Shown: piece after piece, positions 37,096 through 46,169 of the stretch
Layout: each line of letters begins with the position of its first letter
Position numbering within the stretch: position 1 is the stretch's first letter
NCBI GenBank assembly: GCA_022836915.1
Contig: CP094668.1
Span: 6,882,001 to 6,946,000, forward strand
Source: Paenibacillus sp. OVF10
GTDB taxonomy: Bacteria > Bacillota > Bacilli > Paenibacillales > Paenibacillaceae
Direction of reading: 5' to 3'
DNA length: 64,000 nucleotides
Made by a program: the position numbers and the translations under genes
Notes under the pieces: model-generated
The model's database searches: none
Told to the model about the DNA's origin: nothing
The model's input: the letters and a program-made list of their open reading frames with translations, nothing else

Positions 37096-37875
37096 ATGCG
37101 CATTGATCTTCATACTCACGGCAAATTATCCAAAAACTCTGATTTCTCAATCGATTACTTCACCGAAATGGTCACGGAAGCGAAAGCCAGCGGGCTGAAT
37201 GCCCTCGCGCTTACAGAGCATTTTAACACCCGTCACTTCTACGATGTCTATGAGACGCTGGATCGTCTTTACCCCTATAACGGAGAGTACTACGATGCAG
37301 GGGGACTTCGCATTTTCCCTGGGATGGAAGTGGATATTCAGGAGACAGGACATATTTTGCTGATTGGTCAAAAAGAACATATCCTCGCCGTCCGTGCCGG
37401 CCTGGAAAATTATACAGCCAAGGGGTCTTTCATCCCCTTTGCCGACCTGCTGGATCTGGCCGAAGCATGGCCTTTACTTAAAATTGGCGCACACCCGTTC
37501 CGCGAATCCACTCCGCTACATCAATTGGACCGCAACCTGCTTGGGCGTCTGGATGCATTTGACCTGAATGCCAAGGATATGTACAAAGTCGGTATCCAGA
37601 CCTGTCGCAGTCAGGTCGAACCATTTGCCCAATCCCTTGGCAAGCCGGTTACAGCCGGAAGTGATACACACCAATGTTTGCAATACGGCAGTGTAACCAA
37701 CGTGTTGGATCGTCCTTGTGCATCGGTGGATGAACTCAAAGAGCAGATTCTCACCGGAGCGTATACCATCGAAATCTCTGCCGATCTTCCCTTACGCGTC
37801 AAAGCCTCTGTAATGCTCAAGAAAGTAATGAAACGTCTCGCCAAGCTGGAGGCCACCAATCTGCAAGAGGTTTAG
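37096..37875 (+). CDS. PHP-domain phosphoesterase
   Basis: A 259-residue metal-dependent phosphoesterase of the PHP family. Metal ligands are visible in DLHTHGKLS (HxH), ALTEHFN, GMEVDI, GAHPFRE and GSDTHQ. AAAAGGAGTG precedes the ATG. Last gene of the ECF operon, 41 bases after ecfT. The coupling suggests it dephosphorylates or hydrolyses the imported compound or its phosphorylated form; histidinol-phosphatase-type activity is the family default but is not supported by context. Confidence 0.85.
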   Translation: MRIDLHTHGKLSKNSDFSIDYFTEMVTEAKASGLNALALTEHFNTRHFYDVYETLDRLYPYNGEYYDAGGLRIFPGMEVDIQETGHILLIGQKEHILAVRAGLENYTAKGSFIPFADLLDLAEAWPLLKIGAHPFRESTPLHQLDRNLLGRLDAFDLNAKDMYKVGIQTCRSQVEPFAQSLGKPVTAGSDTHQCLQYGSVTNVLDRPCASVDELKEQILTGAYTIEISADLPLRVKASVMLKKVMKRLAKLEATNLQEV

Positions 37876-37932
37876 AAAGTGGAGCCACAGTTAGGCTCAC
37901 CAAATGACTGAATGAAAGTCATCATGCACAAA

Positions 37933-37963
37933 GGCATGCTCACCAAGAGCATGTCTCTTTTAT
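37933..37963 (+). terminator. terminator of the ECF operon
   Basis: GGCATGCTC-ACCAA-GAGCATGTC followed by TCTTTTATATT; a second small hairpin (GTGGAGCC/GGCTCAC) precedes it at ~37879-37901. Confidence 0.7.
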
Positions 37964-38010
37964 ATTCAGACAAAATCCAATTCGGGTCATCCAAGGAGAC
38001 ACCGCCAGAT

Positions 38011-38850
38011 TCAGGTTTCCAGAAGATCTACACGTTCCGCTCGTTCGTTCTTCTTATACTGAGTAGGCGACTCGCCCATCGTCTTCGTGAACAAAATAGT
38101 GAAATAATTTGCGTTCTGGTAGCCCAATATATGTGCAATTTCACTTACCTTCATGTCCGTTGTGGTTAGCAACCGCTTCGCTTCTCCCATTCTTCGATAA
38201 ACAATATAACGAATCGGGGAATCATCATACTTGTCCTTGAACACATGAGATAAGTAATAAGGGTTCATATGAAAGTACGCAGCCATATCCTGAAGCTTCA
38301 GGTGCTGAAGGTAGTTTTCATCGAGAAAATCCTTGATCCGTACGGCGAGATGATCCGAATCTTGTTTTTGTGAGGCATTTGGTTGAGCTAACCGCTGAAC
38401 AATGGCAAGCAGCACGCCAAGCAGTCCCTCACAGATCTTCTCGTAACCCGTCTTGTGATTGGAGGATTCCTCATACATGAACTCGAACAGCTCGCCAATC
38501 CTGCTAGCGTATTCTTTCGTTTCGATATACGGAGACGCATTTTCAGGAATGATGTGCTCTGTTTGCGTTCCATCCGAATAGATATTGGCTATTCCACAAT
38601 AATAAAGACTGAGTGGGCATTCGGGTGAGGTACATTGTTCATGAATTACACCTTGGTTGTAGATTAACAGATCGCCTTTTTTGACCGTATATGGATGTTC
38701 ATTAATCTTAATAACACCTTCTCCATCAGACACATACACCATTTCACTGATATCCTCATGCATGTGACTTGGAAAATTCCAATTGGGATTGCCGTTCACT
38801 TTTCCTATATATAACAATCTGGAGGATTCTTGTTTGCTTGTATCGATCAT
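38011..38850 (-). CDS. AraC-family regulator
   Basis: A 279-residue AraC protein: cupin sensing domain (FPSHMHEDISEMVYVSDGEG, HPYTVKKGDLLIYN) and C-terminal helix-turn-helix pair (MAAYFHMNPYYLSHVFK, IAHILGYQNANYFTILF). The ATG at 38850 is preceded by AGGAGGAGAC; the frame is open 48 codons further upstream without a ribosome site. Divergent from the YdcZ pair, so it may control them. Confidence 0.88.
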   Translation of the reverse strand: MIDTSKQESSRLLYIGKVNGNPNWNFPSHMHEDISEMVYVSDGEGVIKINEHPYTVKKGDLLIYNQGVIHEQCTSPECPLSLYYCGIANIYSDGTQTEHIIPENASPYIETKEYASRIGELFEFMYEESSNHKTGYEKICEGLLGVLLAIVQRLAQPNASQKQDSDHLAVRIKDFLDENYLQHLKLQDMAAYFHMNPYYLSHVFKDKYDDSPIRYIVYRRMGEAKRLLTTTDMKVSEIAHILGYQNANYFTILFTKTMGESPTQYKKNERAERVDLLET

Positions 38851-39035
38851 TCCTGTCTCCTCCTGCATCAGTGTCTGATTATTTTCTAGATGTATTAATA
38901 TACCCCTTTTGCCACAGCAAGATCTATAATTTTTCAGAAAAATAAAGCAATATCTTTCATTGTCTTCCCTCTCCATTTTCTTATGATGAGTCATGCACCT
39001 TTAAATCCAACCCATTTCAAGGAGTTGAGGATAGA

Positions 39036-39470
39036 TTGAAAAAGTTGATTTTTTATATGATCGCCATTGCAACAGGAGCTCTTCTAAGCTTTGAAGGTGC
39101 ACTGTATGGCAAACTTGGAGAACAAGTTGGCACACTGGAAGCTGATTTCTATAACTTCTTCATGGGTGCGATTATTTCACTGATTCTGTTGATTTTCTTC
39201 GGTAGAGGAAATCTCTCTGCTATCACCAAATTTCCAAAGTGGAACCTGCTTGGTGGTCTGCTTGGGGTTACCTACCTGCTTACATTAGTCATTGGTGTTC
39301 CCATTGTGGGTGTAGGGATCTCCATGATTGCCATTGTTGTTGGGCAGATGGTGACCAGTATTCTGATCGATCATTACGGATGGCTGGGGAGCAATCGCAA
39401 AGCGGTAGGAAGCAAACGAATTGCCGCCTTGGTACTTATGCTGGGCGCGCTGGCTCTTACTTTATTCTAA
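39036..39470 (+). CDS. YdcZ-type DMT transporter half (DUF606), first copy
   Basis: A 144-residue protein with about five hydrophobic segments, of the YdcZ/DUF606 family of small drug/metabolite transporters. It starts with TTG at 39036, behind AAGGAG at 39019-39024. The helix GKLGEQVGTLEADFYNFFMG carries the family's conserved N-terminal pattern. It is followed at 12 bases by a second copy; such pairs are thought to form antiparallel heterodimers. Substrate unknown. Confidence 0.85.
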   Translation: MKKLIFYMIAIATGALLSFEGALYGKLGEQVGTLEADFYNFFMGAIISLILLIFFGRGNLSAITKFPKWNLLGGLLGVTYLLTLVIGVPIVGVGISMIAIVVGQMVTSILIDHYGWLGSNRKAVGSKRIAALVLMLGALALTLF

Positions 39471-39482
39471 AGGAGGATTACG

Positions 39483-39959
39483 ATGGGGATAGGTTTATTG
39501 ATTGTTGTTGTCACCTTAATTGGTGGAGCTGTACTTAGTGCGCAGTCCTCGATCAATGGTACGATTAGCCGAAATATCGGGCTGTTGGAAACCGTTTTTT
39601 TTACGTTTGCGTCAGGTACACTGATTCTGGCTGTACTCATTAATTTTTTTGGCAGTGGACATCTACTCGACTTGCTTCATGCGCCCAAATTACAGCTTTC
39701 TGCGGTTTTCCTTGGTTTCGGATATTTATTCCTGTCCACATTGGCCGTAAATAAACTTGGAGTGACACCTGCCAACCTTACGGCGATTGTAGGTCAGATT
39801 GTTGCCGGTTTTATCATCGATGCCATGGGACTTTTCGGTGGTGAATTCATTGCATTCTCTTGGCAGCGAGCTGTCTCACTTGTCCTGATGTTGGCTGCAT
39901 TAGCTCTAATTTTCAGTGAAAAAAATGACCAAGCTCAAGCGGTAACGCTTAGCAAATAA
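39483..39959 (+). CDS. YdcZ-type DMT transporter half (DUF606), second copy
   Basis: A 158-residue paralogue of the preceding gene with the same five-segment layout (QSSINGTISRNIGLLETVFFTF at the conserved position). AAAGGAGGA sets the ATG. A charged loop and C-terminal tail (SEKNDQAQA) suggest which end is cytoplasmic. Heterodimer with the first copy is inferred from the tandem arrangement. Confidence 0.85.
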   Translation: MGIGLLIVVVTLIGGAVLSAQSSINGTISRNIGLLETVFFTFASGTLILAVLINFFGSGHLLDLLHAPKLQLSAVFLGFGYLFLSTLAVNKLGVTPANLTAIVGQIVAGFIIDAMGLFGGEFIAFSWQRAVSLVLMLAALALIFSEKNDQAQAVTLSK

Positions 39960-40050
39960 ATGAACGGTAGTGCCTGATACTTGATATCAAGTAACGTTTA
40001 GATTATGAAACTTTCTGGCTGTTCAAACGACCTTGCATAGAAACCGAAGA

Positions 40051-40086
40051 AAGAAGAGCGCATGATATCCATGGCTCTTCTTTTTT
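40051..40086 (+). terminator. terminator of the ydcZ pair
   Basis: AAGAAGAGC and GCTCTTCTT arms around a loop containing GATATC, followed by TTTT. Confidence 0.8.
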
Positions 40087-40148
40087 GATGTTTTTAAGTT
40101 AGTTACAGGTTTACATACCGAGTGCTTAACCGGGGGCCTGAACTCATT

Positions 40149-40592
40149 TTAAAAATCGTGCACAGTTACACACAGCTGAATCGCAATGCCAAATGGGTCC
40201 CGTACAATGCCATAACCTGGGCTGAATTCATTTTGCTCGTAAGGTACCAGTACCTTCACGCCCTCATGATGCATCAGAGAATGATACAGTTGATCGATTG
40301 TATTTTTATCCTTGGATTGAATACATAGTGAAGTGCTGTTCCCCAGCTGCCATGCTCTCTCCGTGTCCATTGCTTCTTCCGCAATCATGACTTTGTTGAC
40401 CCCAATCTCCAGCACCGAATGTGTAATATACTCATCTTGACCGGCAGGGTACTCGAAACCTGGGTTCATCTCCTTCATCTCTTTATAACTTTTCTTGAAT
40501 ATCACCTTAGCGCCCAGAAACTCCTCATAAAAAGCAATGGCTGCCGCCGCATCCCCGTTCATCGACAAAAATGGTATCACTTCAAAATTCAT
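40149..40592 (-). CDS. VOC-superfamily protein, PhnB-like
   Basis: A 147-residue glyoxalase/bleomycin-resistance-fold protein of the PhnB subgroup: EVIPFLSMNGDAAAAIAFYEE at the start and GYGIVRDPFGIAIQL at the end, with the usual paired beta-alpha-beta modules. The reaction is unknown. AGGAGGCAA precedes the ATG. Divergent from a WYL regulator, with a shared palindrome between them. Confidence 0.85.
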   Translation of the reverse strand: MNFEVIPFLSMNGDAAAAIAFYEEFLGAKVIFKKSYKEMKEMNPGFEYPAGQDEYITHSVLEIGVNKVMIAEEAMDTERAWQLGNSTSLCIQSKDKNTIDQLYHSLMHHEGVKVLVPYEQNEFSPGYGIVRDPFGIAIQLCVTVHDF

Positions 40593-40644
40593 TATATTGC
40601 CTCCTTGTTCCTATTGGATTACACTTATCACTATAACAACGAAA

Positions 40645-40663
40645 GGTGCCAATGCATGGCACC
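40645..40663. promoter_or_regulatory. palindromic operator between PhnB-like and WYL genes
   Basis: GGTGCC-AATGCAT-GGCACC; the centre ATGCAT is itself palindromic, so the whole 19-base site is nearly perfect. It ends 4 bases before the WYL ribosome site, suiting autorepression. Confidence 0.55.
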
Positions 40664-40679
40664 ATTAAGAGGGTTTGAT

Positions 40680-41648
40680 ATGAAAAAATCAGAACGTATG
40701 AACCAGATGCTACGCTTCATTAATCAAAAACAACAGTTCACTCTGCAAGATCTCATGCAGGAGTTCCTGATCTCCAAACGAACCGCGTTAAGAGATATCG
40801 CTTCATTGGAAGAGTTAGGTGCGCCCATCTATGTCGAATATGGACGCTACGGCGGATATCGTCTGCTGCAGCAGATGCAGCTGCCTCCCATTTCGTTTAA
40901 TACGGGTGAGCTTCATGCCCTTTATTTTGCGATGCAGGCTCTCCGCAGCTTCTCCAGCTTACCCTTTCAAGTCTCTTTCCGTACCATTCATGAGAAATTT
41001 ATGAGCGCGTTATCCGACAAGCAACGACAGGATATTGAGAACATCCAACACCGGGTTTACTTCCAACATACCGAACAGATCCGCGACAGTGCACATTTGG
41101 AGTTTCTGTTGAGGGCTGCTGTTCAGAATATAGTGATCCAGATTACGTACGCTAATCAGCGTAGATCCTCTGATCAAAGGCCATCTTCTGCAAACACCAA
41201 TATCCGCACCATTCAACCCATCACACTTTATGCCAGGAAAGGCTATTGGTATTGTCAGGCATATGATCTGCATAAACAAGCTTATCGTGTATTCCGCTGC
41301 GACCGCATCATTTCAGCCGAAACAACAGAGATTGAACCTTTAACTCATGTAAAGGAACTCTATTCACAGGATGCCCAATCTCTATGGAAACCATCGGAAC
41401 AAGCAATTCCATTCAAATGCCTGATTGATGAAGCCGGGATGGAGCTATTCCAGCAAGAACATTTCCCATCTATGCAGATCATCGAGAAGATGGGATACGT
41501 GTATCTTGTCGGTTCGTATGAACCTCACGAGCTTGATTTCATAGTGAGATATCTTGCGGGCTATGGTAAATCGATTAAGATTATGGAGCCCTTCATCTTA
41601 CAGAAAGCATTAAGGCAGTACTATCTGGACTTGTTGGATCATGTATAA
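40680..41648 (+). CDS. YafY-type HTH/WYL transcriptional regulator
   Basis: A 322-residue regulator: N-terminal HTH_11 (SERMNQMLRFINQKQQF ... SKRTALRDIASLEELGAPI, then EYGRYGGYRLL wing) and C-terminal WYL domain (IQPITLYARKGYWYCQAYD). The start ATG 40680 has AAGAGGG at 40667-40673; the longer open frame upstream runs over the divergent gene and is rejected. In many Bacilli such regulators control the adjacent PhnB-type gene. Confidence 0.9.
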   Translation: MKKSERMNQMLRFINQKQQFTLQDLMQEFLISKRTALRDIASLEELGAPIYVEYGRYGGYRLLQQMQLPPISFNTGELHALYFAMQALRSFSSLPFQVSFRTIHEKFMSALSDKQRQDIENIQHRVYFQHTEQIRDSAHLEFLLRAAVQNIVIQITYANQRRSSDQRPSSANTNIRTIQPITLYARKGYWYCQAYDLHKQAYRVFRCDRIISAETTEIEPLTHVKELYSQDAQSLWKPSEQAIPFKCLIDEAGMELFQQEHFPSMQIIEKMGYVYLVGSYEPHELDFIVRYLAGYGKSIKIMEPFILQKALRQYYLDLLDHV

Positions 41649-41686
41649 AAGTCATATTTCTAAATCCATTTAACTTTAAATGCCTT

Positions 41687-42871
41687 TTAGCTCCTGCTCA
41701 TGATCAATAACTTTTGAGCTTTTTTATTGCCAATAGCCAATTGAACGATAATCTGCAACACAATGATGATAGCCAAACCATAAAATGCTTGCACAAAGCT
41801 GCCTGTTAGATCGCGGAGCCAACCAATCGCCAGCGGCCCAAGTGCTCCAAGAATGTAGCCACCAGATTGAGTCATAGCCGACCAGCTGCTAGCTTCCTGA
41901 GCATTGTTTGTCTCATCAATTGGCAACATGAGTGCAATCGGGAACAGTCCACCTGCACCAATACCGAGCGGGATCGCCGCGAGCCACGGACTGACAGAGA
42001 GATTCAGCATCAGGACACCTGTTAACTCCAACATCGCACATCCAACAAGCCAGAAGACACGTCTTTGGTATCGGTGTACAAGCATGGGAATGAATAACGT
42101 TGAGGGCAGTGATATCAATGTAAATAACGTTTGGATGTTGCCAGCAGTCTCTTGGCTATATCCATGGCTTTGAATGGCTGGCGCAAGCCAGGCGGTTAAT
42201 GAATAGAAGATCGCGGCCATCAGTCCGAAGAACAGTGTCAGCACCCATGCACGCCTGTTCTTCACCGGAAGTGTTGCATGAATGACAGACGAAGTTTGTC
42301 CGGATTGTCGCTCTGTACGCGCAGACCAAGCTAATTTTAACCAGATCGGCAATGCAATGGCTGCAAGTAATGCCCATGTAGCCAAAGAACCTTTCCAAGA
42401 TCCACCTAGCGTATGCTGGAGCGGAACCGATAATCCCACACTAATGCTGGCCCCCATCACCATCGCTGTAGAGTAGATGCCGACCATGGCTGCCACTCGG
42501 TTAGGGAAATACTGCTTAATGAAGCTGGACAAAAGCGGCCCTGCCAATGCAATCCCTACACCTGACAGAAAAGAAGTGAACATCATCAACGGAGTTGCGC
42601 CTACGAACAATCGTAATCCCGTACCTATCCCAATAAGGATTAAAGCCAGCACAATGGCACCTTCGTTCCCCCACCTTCTACTTAGTCTTACAGAGAATGG
42701 AGCGAATATGCCCATACATAATACCGGTAGTGTAGTTAACAGACTGGCGGTCATGCCACTCAAACCCAGATCATTCTGTATGGTACTCATCAGAGGAGAA
42801 ATGGAAGTAATCGGTGGTCTTAAGTTCAGTGAAGCAAGAATAAGCGCCAATACAATATAAAAAAGTTTCAT
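41687..42871 (-). CDS. MFS transporter, CynX/NimT type
   Basis: A 394-residue, 12-segment major facilitator. The family signature LNLRPPITSISPLM at residues ~15-28 is that of CynX/NimT transporters (cyanate, nitroimidazole, glucoside-type substrates). GAGGTGATCC precedes the ATG. Divergent from a LysR regulator. Substrate not determinable. Confidence 0.88.
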   Translation of the reverse strand: MKLFYIVLALILASLNLRPPITSISPLMSTIQNDLGLSGMTASLLTTLPVLCMGIFAPFSVRLSRRWGNEGAIVLALILIGIGTGLRLFVGATPLMMFTSFLSGVGIALAGPLLSSFIKQYFPNRVAAMVGIYSTAMVMGASISVGLSVPLQHTLGGSWKGSLATWALLAAIALPIWLKLAWSARTERQSGQTSSVIHATLPVKNRRAWVLTLFFGLMAAIFYSLTAWLAPAIQSHGYSQETAGNIQTLFTLISLPSTLFIPMLVHRYQRRVFWLVGCAMLELTGVLMLNLSVSPWLAAIPLGIGAGGLFPIALMLPIDETNNAQEASSWSAMTQSGGYILGALGPLAIGWLRDLTGSFVQAFYGLAIIIVLQIIVQLAIGNKKAQKLLIMSRS

Positions 42872-42981
42872 TATGGATCACCTCATGGTAGTAGTATCGT
42901 TGCCTTCACCAAAGATCCCAATTGTTAATGACAAGATCTTCGGGTGGTGCACGATTAAGTATAGGATCATTAAAACGATTG

Positions 42982-42996
42982 AACAATACTATTGTT
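42982..42996. promoter_or_regulatory. inverted repeat in the MFS/LysR intergenic region
   Basis: AACAAT-ACT-ATTGTT, perfect 6-base arms, 44 bases before the LysR start; candidate LysR binding site. Confidence 0.4.
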
Positions 42997-43039
42997 TCTA
43001 TTAAAATGATTACTAAAACCAATGATTAGAGGTGAATTT

Positions 43040-43921
43040 ATGGAGATTCGTCAAATGGAAAACTTTATTACAGTGTGTGAGGAGCTTCATTTTACACGGG
43101 CAGCTGAGAAACTTGGCATATCTCAACCTACGTTGAGTCAACAAATACGTGGGTTAGAGGATGAACTTGGTGTTCCTTTGTTTGACCGTGTCGGCAAAAA
43201 AATTGTGATGACCCAGGCAGGCACTCTGTTTCTGGAGCACTGTGTACAGATGATCCGGCATTTACAGAATACCCAAGATGCGTTGGCTGAATTTCGCAAT
43301 GATCAGCGGGGACGATTGGTTATTGGTGTTCTTCCATCCGATTTGGATTACCGTATCACTCCGCTGCTCGTTGATTTTCATGCTCGATTCCCCAAGGTGC
43401 AATTGAAGGTTATCTCTTCGATCTATGTCGTAAATCAAGTGTTGGAAAATGAAGTCGACATCGGCATCGAGATCACGTCTGCCCCTGATAGGCGGCTTGT
43501 GCGCATTCCTTTGTGCAGTGAAGAATATGTACTCGTCGTTTCCGAGAATCATGATTGGGCTGAACGAAGCACAATTGAAATTCAGGAGTTACGTGATATC
43601 CAAACGGTGATGTTTCCCGAAGGATTTACGGGGAGAGAATTGGTCGATGGCTATTGCCGTAAATATGGATTCACCCTAAATACCATCATGGAGACCAGTT
43701 CGGCAACCTCCATCATTAGCTTGGTCAAAGCCAACGTCGGAGGAACACTGCTGCCTTATCCTCTGATCAAAGCCATGAATGAGCCCACGCTACGTTGCAT
43801 CCGAATTACTGACGATCCGCCATACCGACACTTTGAGATTATCCATCGCTCCGACCGTTACCTAACGCAATCGGCCAAGGCATTTATTGAGAAAACAATC
43901 GAGTATTTCAATCAAAGGTGA
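43040..43921 (+). CDS. LysR-family transcriptional regulator
   Basis: A 293-residue LTTR: N-terminal winged helix (MENFITVCEELHFTRAAEK, LGISQPTLSQQIRGLEDELG) and periplasmic-binding-protein-like effector domain from residue ~90 (GRLVIGVLPSDLDYRI). The start ATG 43040 follows AGAGGTG; ATG 43022 overlaps that site and is rejected. It probably activates the divergent CynX-type MFS gene and perhaps the VOC gene 21 bases downstream. Confidence 0.9.
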   Translation: MEIRQMENFITVCEELHFTRAAEKLGISQPTLSQQIRGLEDELGVPLFDRVGKKIVMTQAGTLFLEHCVQMIRHLQNTQDALAEFRNDQRGRLVIGVLPSDLDYRITPLLVDFHARFPKVQLKVISSIYVVNQVLENEVDIGIEITSAPDRRLVRIPLCSEEYVLVVSENHDWAERSTIEIQELRDIQTVMFPEGFTGRELVDGYCRKYGFTLNTIMETSSATSIISLVKANVGGTLLPYPLIKAMNEPTLRCIRITDDPPYRHFEIIHRSDRYLTQSAKAFIEKTIEYFNQR

Positions 43922-43942
43922 GATTAAAAGGAGGATATTGAA

Positions 43943-44616
43943 ATGATAATAAGAGAAGTTGGTTTGTTGACACATCAAATTGATGCCATAAAGGAGTTTT
44001 ACGGTACACTACTGGAATTGGAGCTTGTGGAGGATAATGCAACATGCGTTTCATTTCGTGCGGGGAACTCGGTACTATCTTTCAAGAAGGCGCCAGAACA
44101 AGAGAAGCCCTACTATCATGTAGCATTTACGATTCCAATGAATAAACTTGCTGATGCAAAAAGGTGGGCTCAAGACCGTAACATTCCGTTGCTCTCCAAA
44201 GAAGGACAGGATGAATTTTATTTCCCCTACTGGGATGCAACAGCCTTCTATTTTTATGATCCAAGCGGCAACTTGATGGAATTTATCGCTCACCATTCAC
44301 TCGATAATGCAGTTGATGAAGCTTTTGAAGTGAAGCATCTGTTATGTATTAGTGAAATCGGTCTACCTGTCGATGATGTTCCTGAGACAATGAACACATT
44401 GAATGAGCATTATCAACTTGAACCATTTGCCGGGGACGGAAAACAATTCTCCCCACCGGTGATGCAGAAGGCATGTTTATTGTCATTGATAAACAGATGC
44501 CCTGGTTCCCAGACGGGCGTATGCCTGGTGTATTTGCTACAGAGGTGAAGGTGGAAACTGGGCAGCCCGGTAATCTGCGTATACAGGACGATATGTACTC
44601 GATTGAATCGATATGA
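43943..44616 (+). pseudogene. VOC-superfamily (glyoxalase-like) protein, frameshifted
   Basis: Two VOC half-domains: IREVGLLTHQIDAIKEFYGT...FYDPSGNLMEFIA and ISEIGLPVDDVPETMNTLNE. The frame breaks at the CCCC run 44451-44454. One added C gives FSPTGDAEGMFIVIDKQMPW and carries the protein to the stop at 44614-44616, ~224 residues. As read, it stops at 44548 with an unrelated tail. AAGGAGG precedes the ATG. It follows LysR closely and may be cotranscribed. Reaction unknown. Confidence 0.82.
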
Positions 44617-44659
44617 TGTAAGAACGTACTGAATGAAAACCTCAAGAGGGACTTCCGGT

Positions 44660-45025
44660 TTAATACTTACCAAAACCTTCCTCACACGTGATATCCGATT
44701 TAAGAATTTCGTACAGATTTTGTTTGGAATTCTCTAATTGTTTTTGTGTTTCTTCAATTTCTGATATTTTCGCTTGGATAATGCTTGCTTGATCATTACT
44801 TGAAAACCCATGTTTAGAGATCATAGATTGGATCTCATGGATCGTAAAACCAACAGCTAAACATTGTTTGACCACGTCCAGATGCTGAATAATGCTCTGC
44901 GCATATATTCGATAGTTATTATGATCTCTCAGCATATGTTCATCCGGGATAATACCTATTTTCTCGTAGTAACGAATCGTGGATATCGGAAGGTTTACAT
45001 GGTTCGCTACTTCACTAATCTTCAT
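44660..45025 (-). CDS. MerR-family transcriptional regulator
   Basis: A 121-residue MerR protein: the N-terminal winged helix MKISEVANHVNLPISTIRYY is followed by the dimerisation coiled coil (~residues 80-115). No metal-binding Cys cluster of the MerR/CueR type is seen; one Cys lies in the tail. The start ATG 45025 follows GGGGAAAT. Divergent from the nitroreductase gene, so this is probably a redox or xenobiotic sensor controlling it. Confidence 0.88.
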   Translation of the reverse strand: MKISEVANHVNLPISTIRYYEKIGIIPDEHMLRDHNNYRIYAQSIIQHLDVVKQCLAVGFTIHEIQSMISKHGFSSNDQASIIQAKISEIEETQKQLENSKQNLYEILKSDITCEEGFGKY

Positions 45026-45056
45026 ATGGATTTCCCCGTTTCTTCTTCTTGCTATA

Positions 45057-45066
45057 AAGTATACTT
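45057..45066. promoter_or_regulatory. palindrome in the MerR/nitroreductase intergenic region
   Basis: AAGTATACTT, perfect 10-base palindrome in AT-rich DNA, 32 bases upstream of the merR start; possible MerR operator within a promoter. Confidence 0.35.
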
Positions 45067-45153
45067 CATAGTTTACAATCCTCATAGTGAGACAGATGGA
45101 GATATAATTTATACCCTACTCTCACCAATATAGATATGAGGAGAGATTTCAAT

Positions 45154-45803
45154 ATGAACACAATTACCGGTCAATTCAACAAAACAAATGATTTTGATAA
45201 CATCGTCTTGGAGCGCCATTCCGTTAAAGTCTACGACCCTGAAGTGAAAATCAGTCGCGAGGAGATGACCGAAATACTGGCGAAAGCTTCCCGTGCCCCT
45301 TCGGCCATTAACATGCAACCTTGGCGTTTTCTTGTTATCGACAGTGCTGAAGGCAAAGAGAAGCTTGCGCCACTGGCCTCTTTAACCAGACACAGGCACT
45401 AACGTCTTCCGCTGTCATTGCCGTGTTTTACGATGCCTACAACGTTGAATACATGGAAGAGATTTTCAGCAAATCAGTGGAACTTGGATACATGCCACAA
45501 GACATCATGGATATGCAGATGCAGCAGGTACAACCTTATTATGCGAACATAAACGCATCCGAACTGCGTGACATGAACCTCATTGATTCAGGCCTCATAT
45601 CCATGCAACTCATGCTCGTTGCCCGTGCTCATGGCTATGATACGAACCCTATGGCTGGTTATGACAAAGGTCAGATCGCCGAAGCGTTCGGCCTGGATAA
45701 AGAACGGTTCTAGCCCGTGATGTTGATCTCCATAGGTAAAGCAGCCAAAGATGGCTATCCTTCCTATCGTCTCCCGGTTGAAACGATTACAACTTGGGCG
45801 TAA
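45154..45803 (+). pseudogene. nitroreductase-family protein, frameshift plus in-frame stop
   Basis: FMN-dependent NAD(P)H nitroreductase fold, ~216 codons. The N-terminal FMN site is seen as ERHSVKVYDP and SRAPSAINMQPWRF. The frame breaks at the TTT run 45381-45383; one added T gives LASFNQTQALTSSAVIAVFYDA. Near the end an in-frame TAG (45711-45713) precedes PVMLISIGKAAKDGYPSYRLP, the normal C-terminus. The second lesion is a base substitution rather than a run-length change, so this gene may be genuinely inactive. The start ATG 45154 follows GGAGAG. Divergent from merR. Confidence 0.8.
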
Positions 45804-46169
45804 CCAACAGCTACTCTCAAGACTAAAATGACTATGGATGATGCTATAGTAAATACTAAGTCTGAAAAATAGATGAAAATCACGGTGCATCCCATAATAC
45901 CAGAGTACTCATCCTACATCAGTTAAAGGCTTTCATTATAATAGCCTCATACTGATTTGGACATAGGAACATTAATTATACGTTCATAAACAAAGGGTCC
46001 TGATGACAACTGTCATCAGGACCCTTTGTTACATAACTTAAATACTTTTGTCAGGTGATAAAAAAGTCGTGAAACCACCACAAATTTCCATTACCACTTT
46101 TTCTCAATATACCGAATGTCGCATATAACGTGCTTAAATGATCCATCTTCACCCAAGCCGGATAAAGGA
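45804..46169. other. intergenic boundary between the nitroreductase and the NRPS
   Basis: 366 bases, AT-rich, no gene. The only clear structure is the 42-base hairpin at 45989-46030 listed separately. 46031-46169 shows nothing I can support. Confidence 0.6.
45989..46030. terminator. strong bidirectional terminator at the end of the NRPS operon
   Basis: Perfect 20-base arms AACAAAGGGTCCTGATGACA and the inverse, separated by AC. It lies 140 bases after the NRPS stop and can also end nitroreductase transcription. Confidence 0.85.

Noticed and set aside
40419..40679. Upstream extension of the WYL regulator frame
   Set aside because: Overlaps the divergent PhnB-like gene and the palindrome; ATG 40680 has a proper ribosome site.
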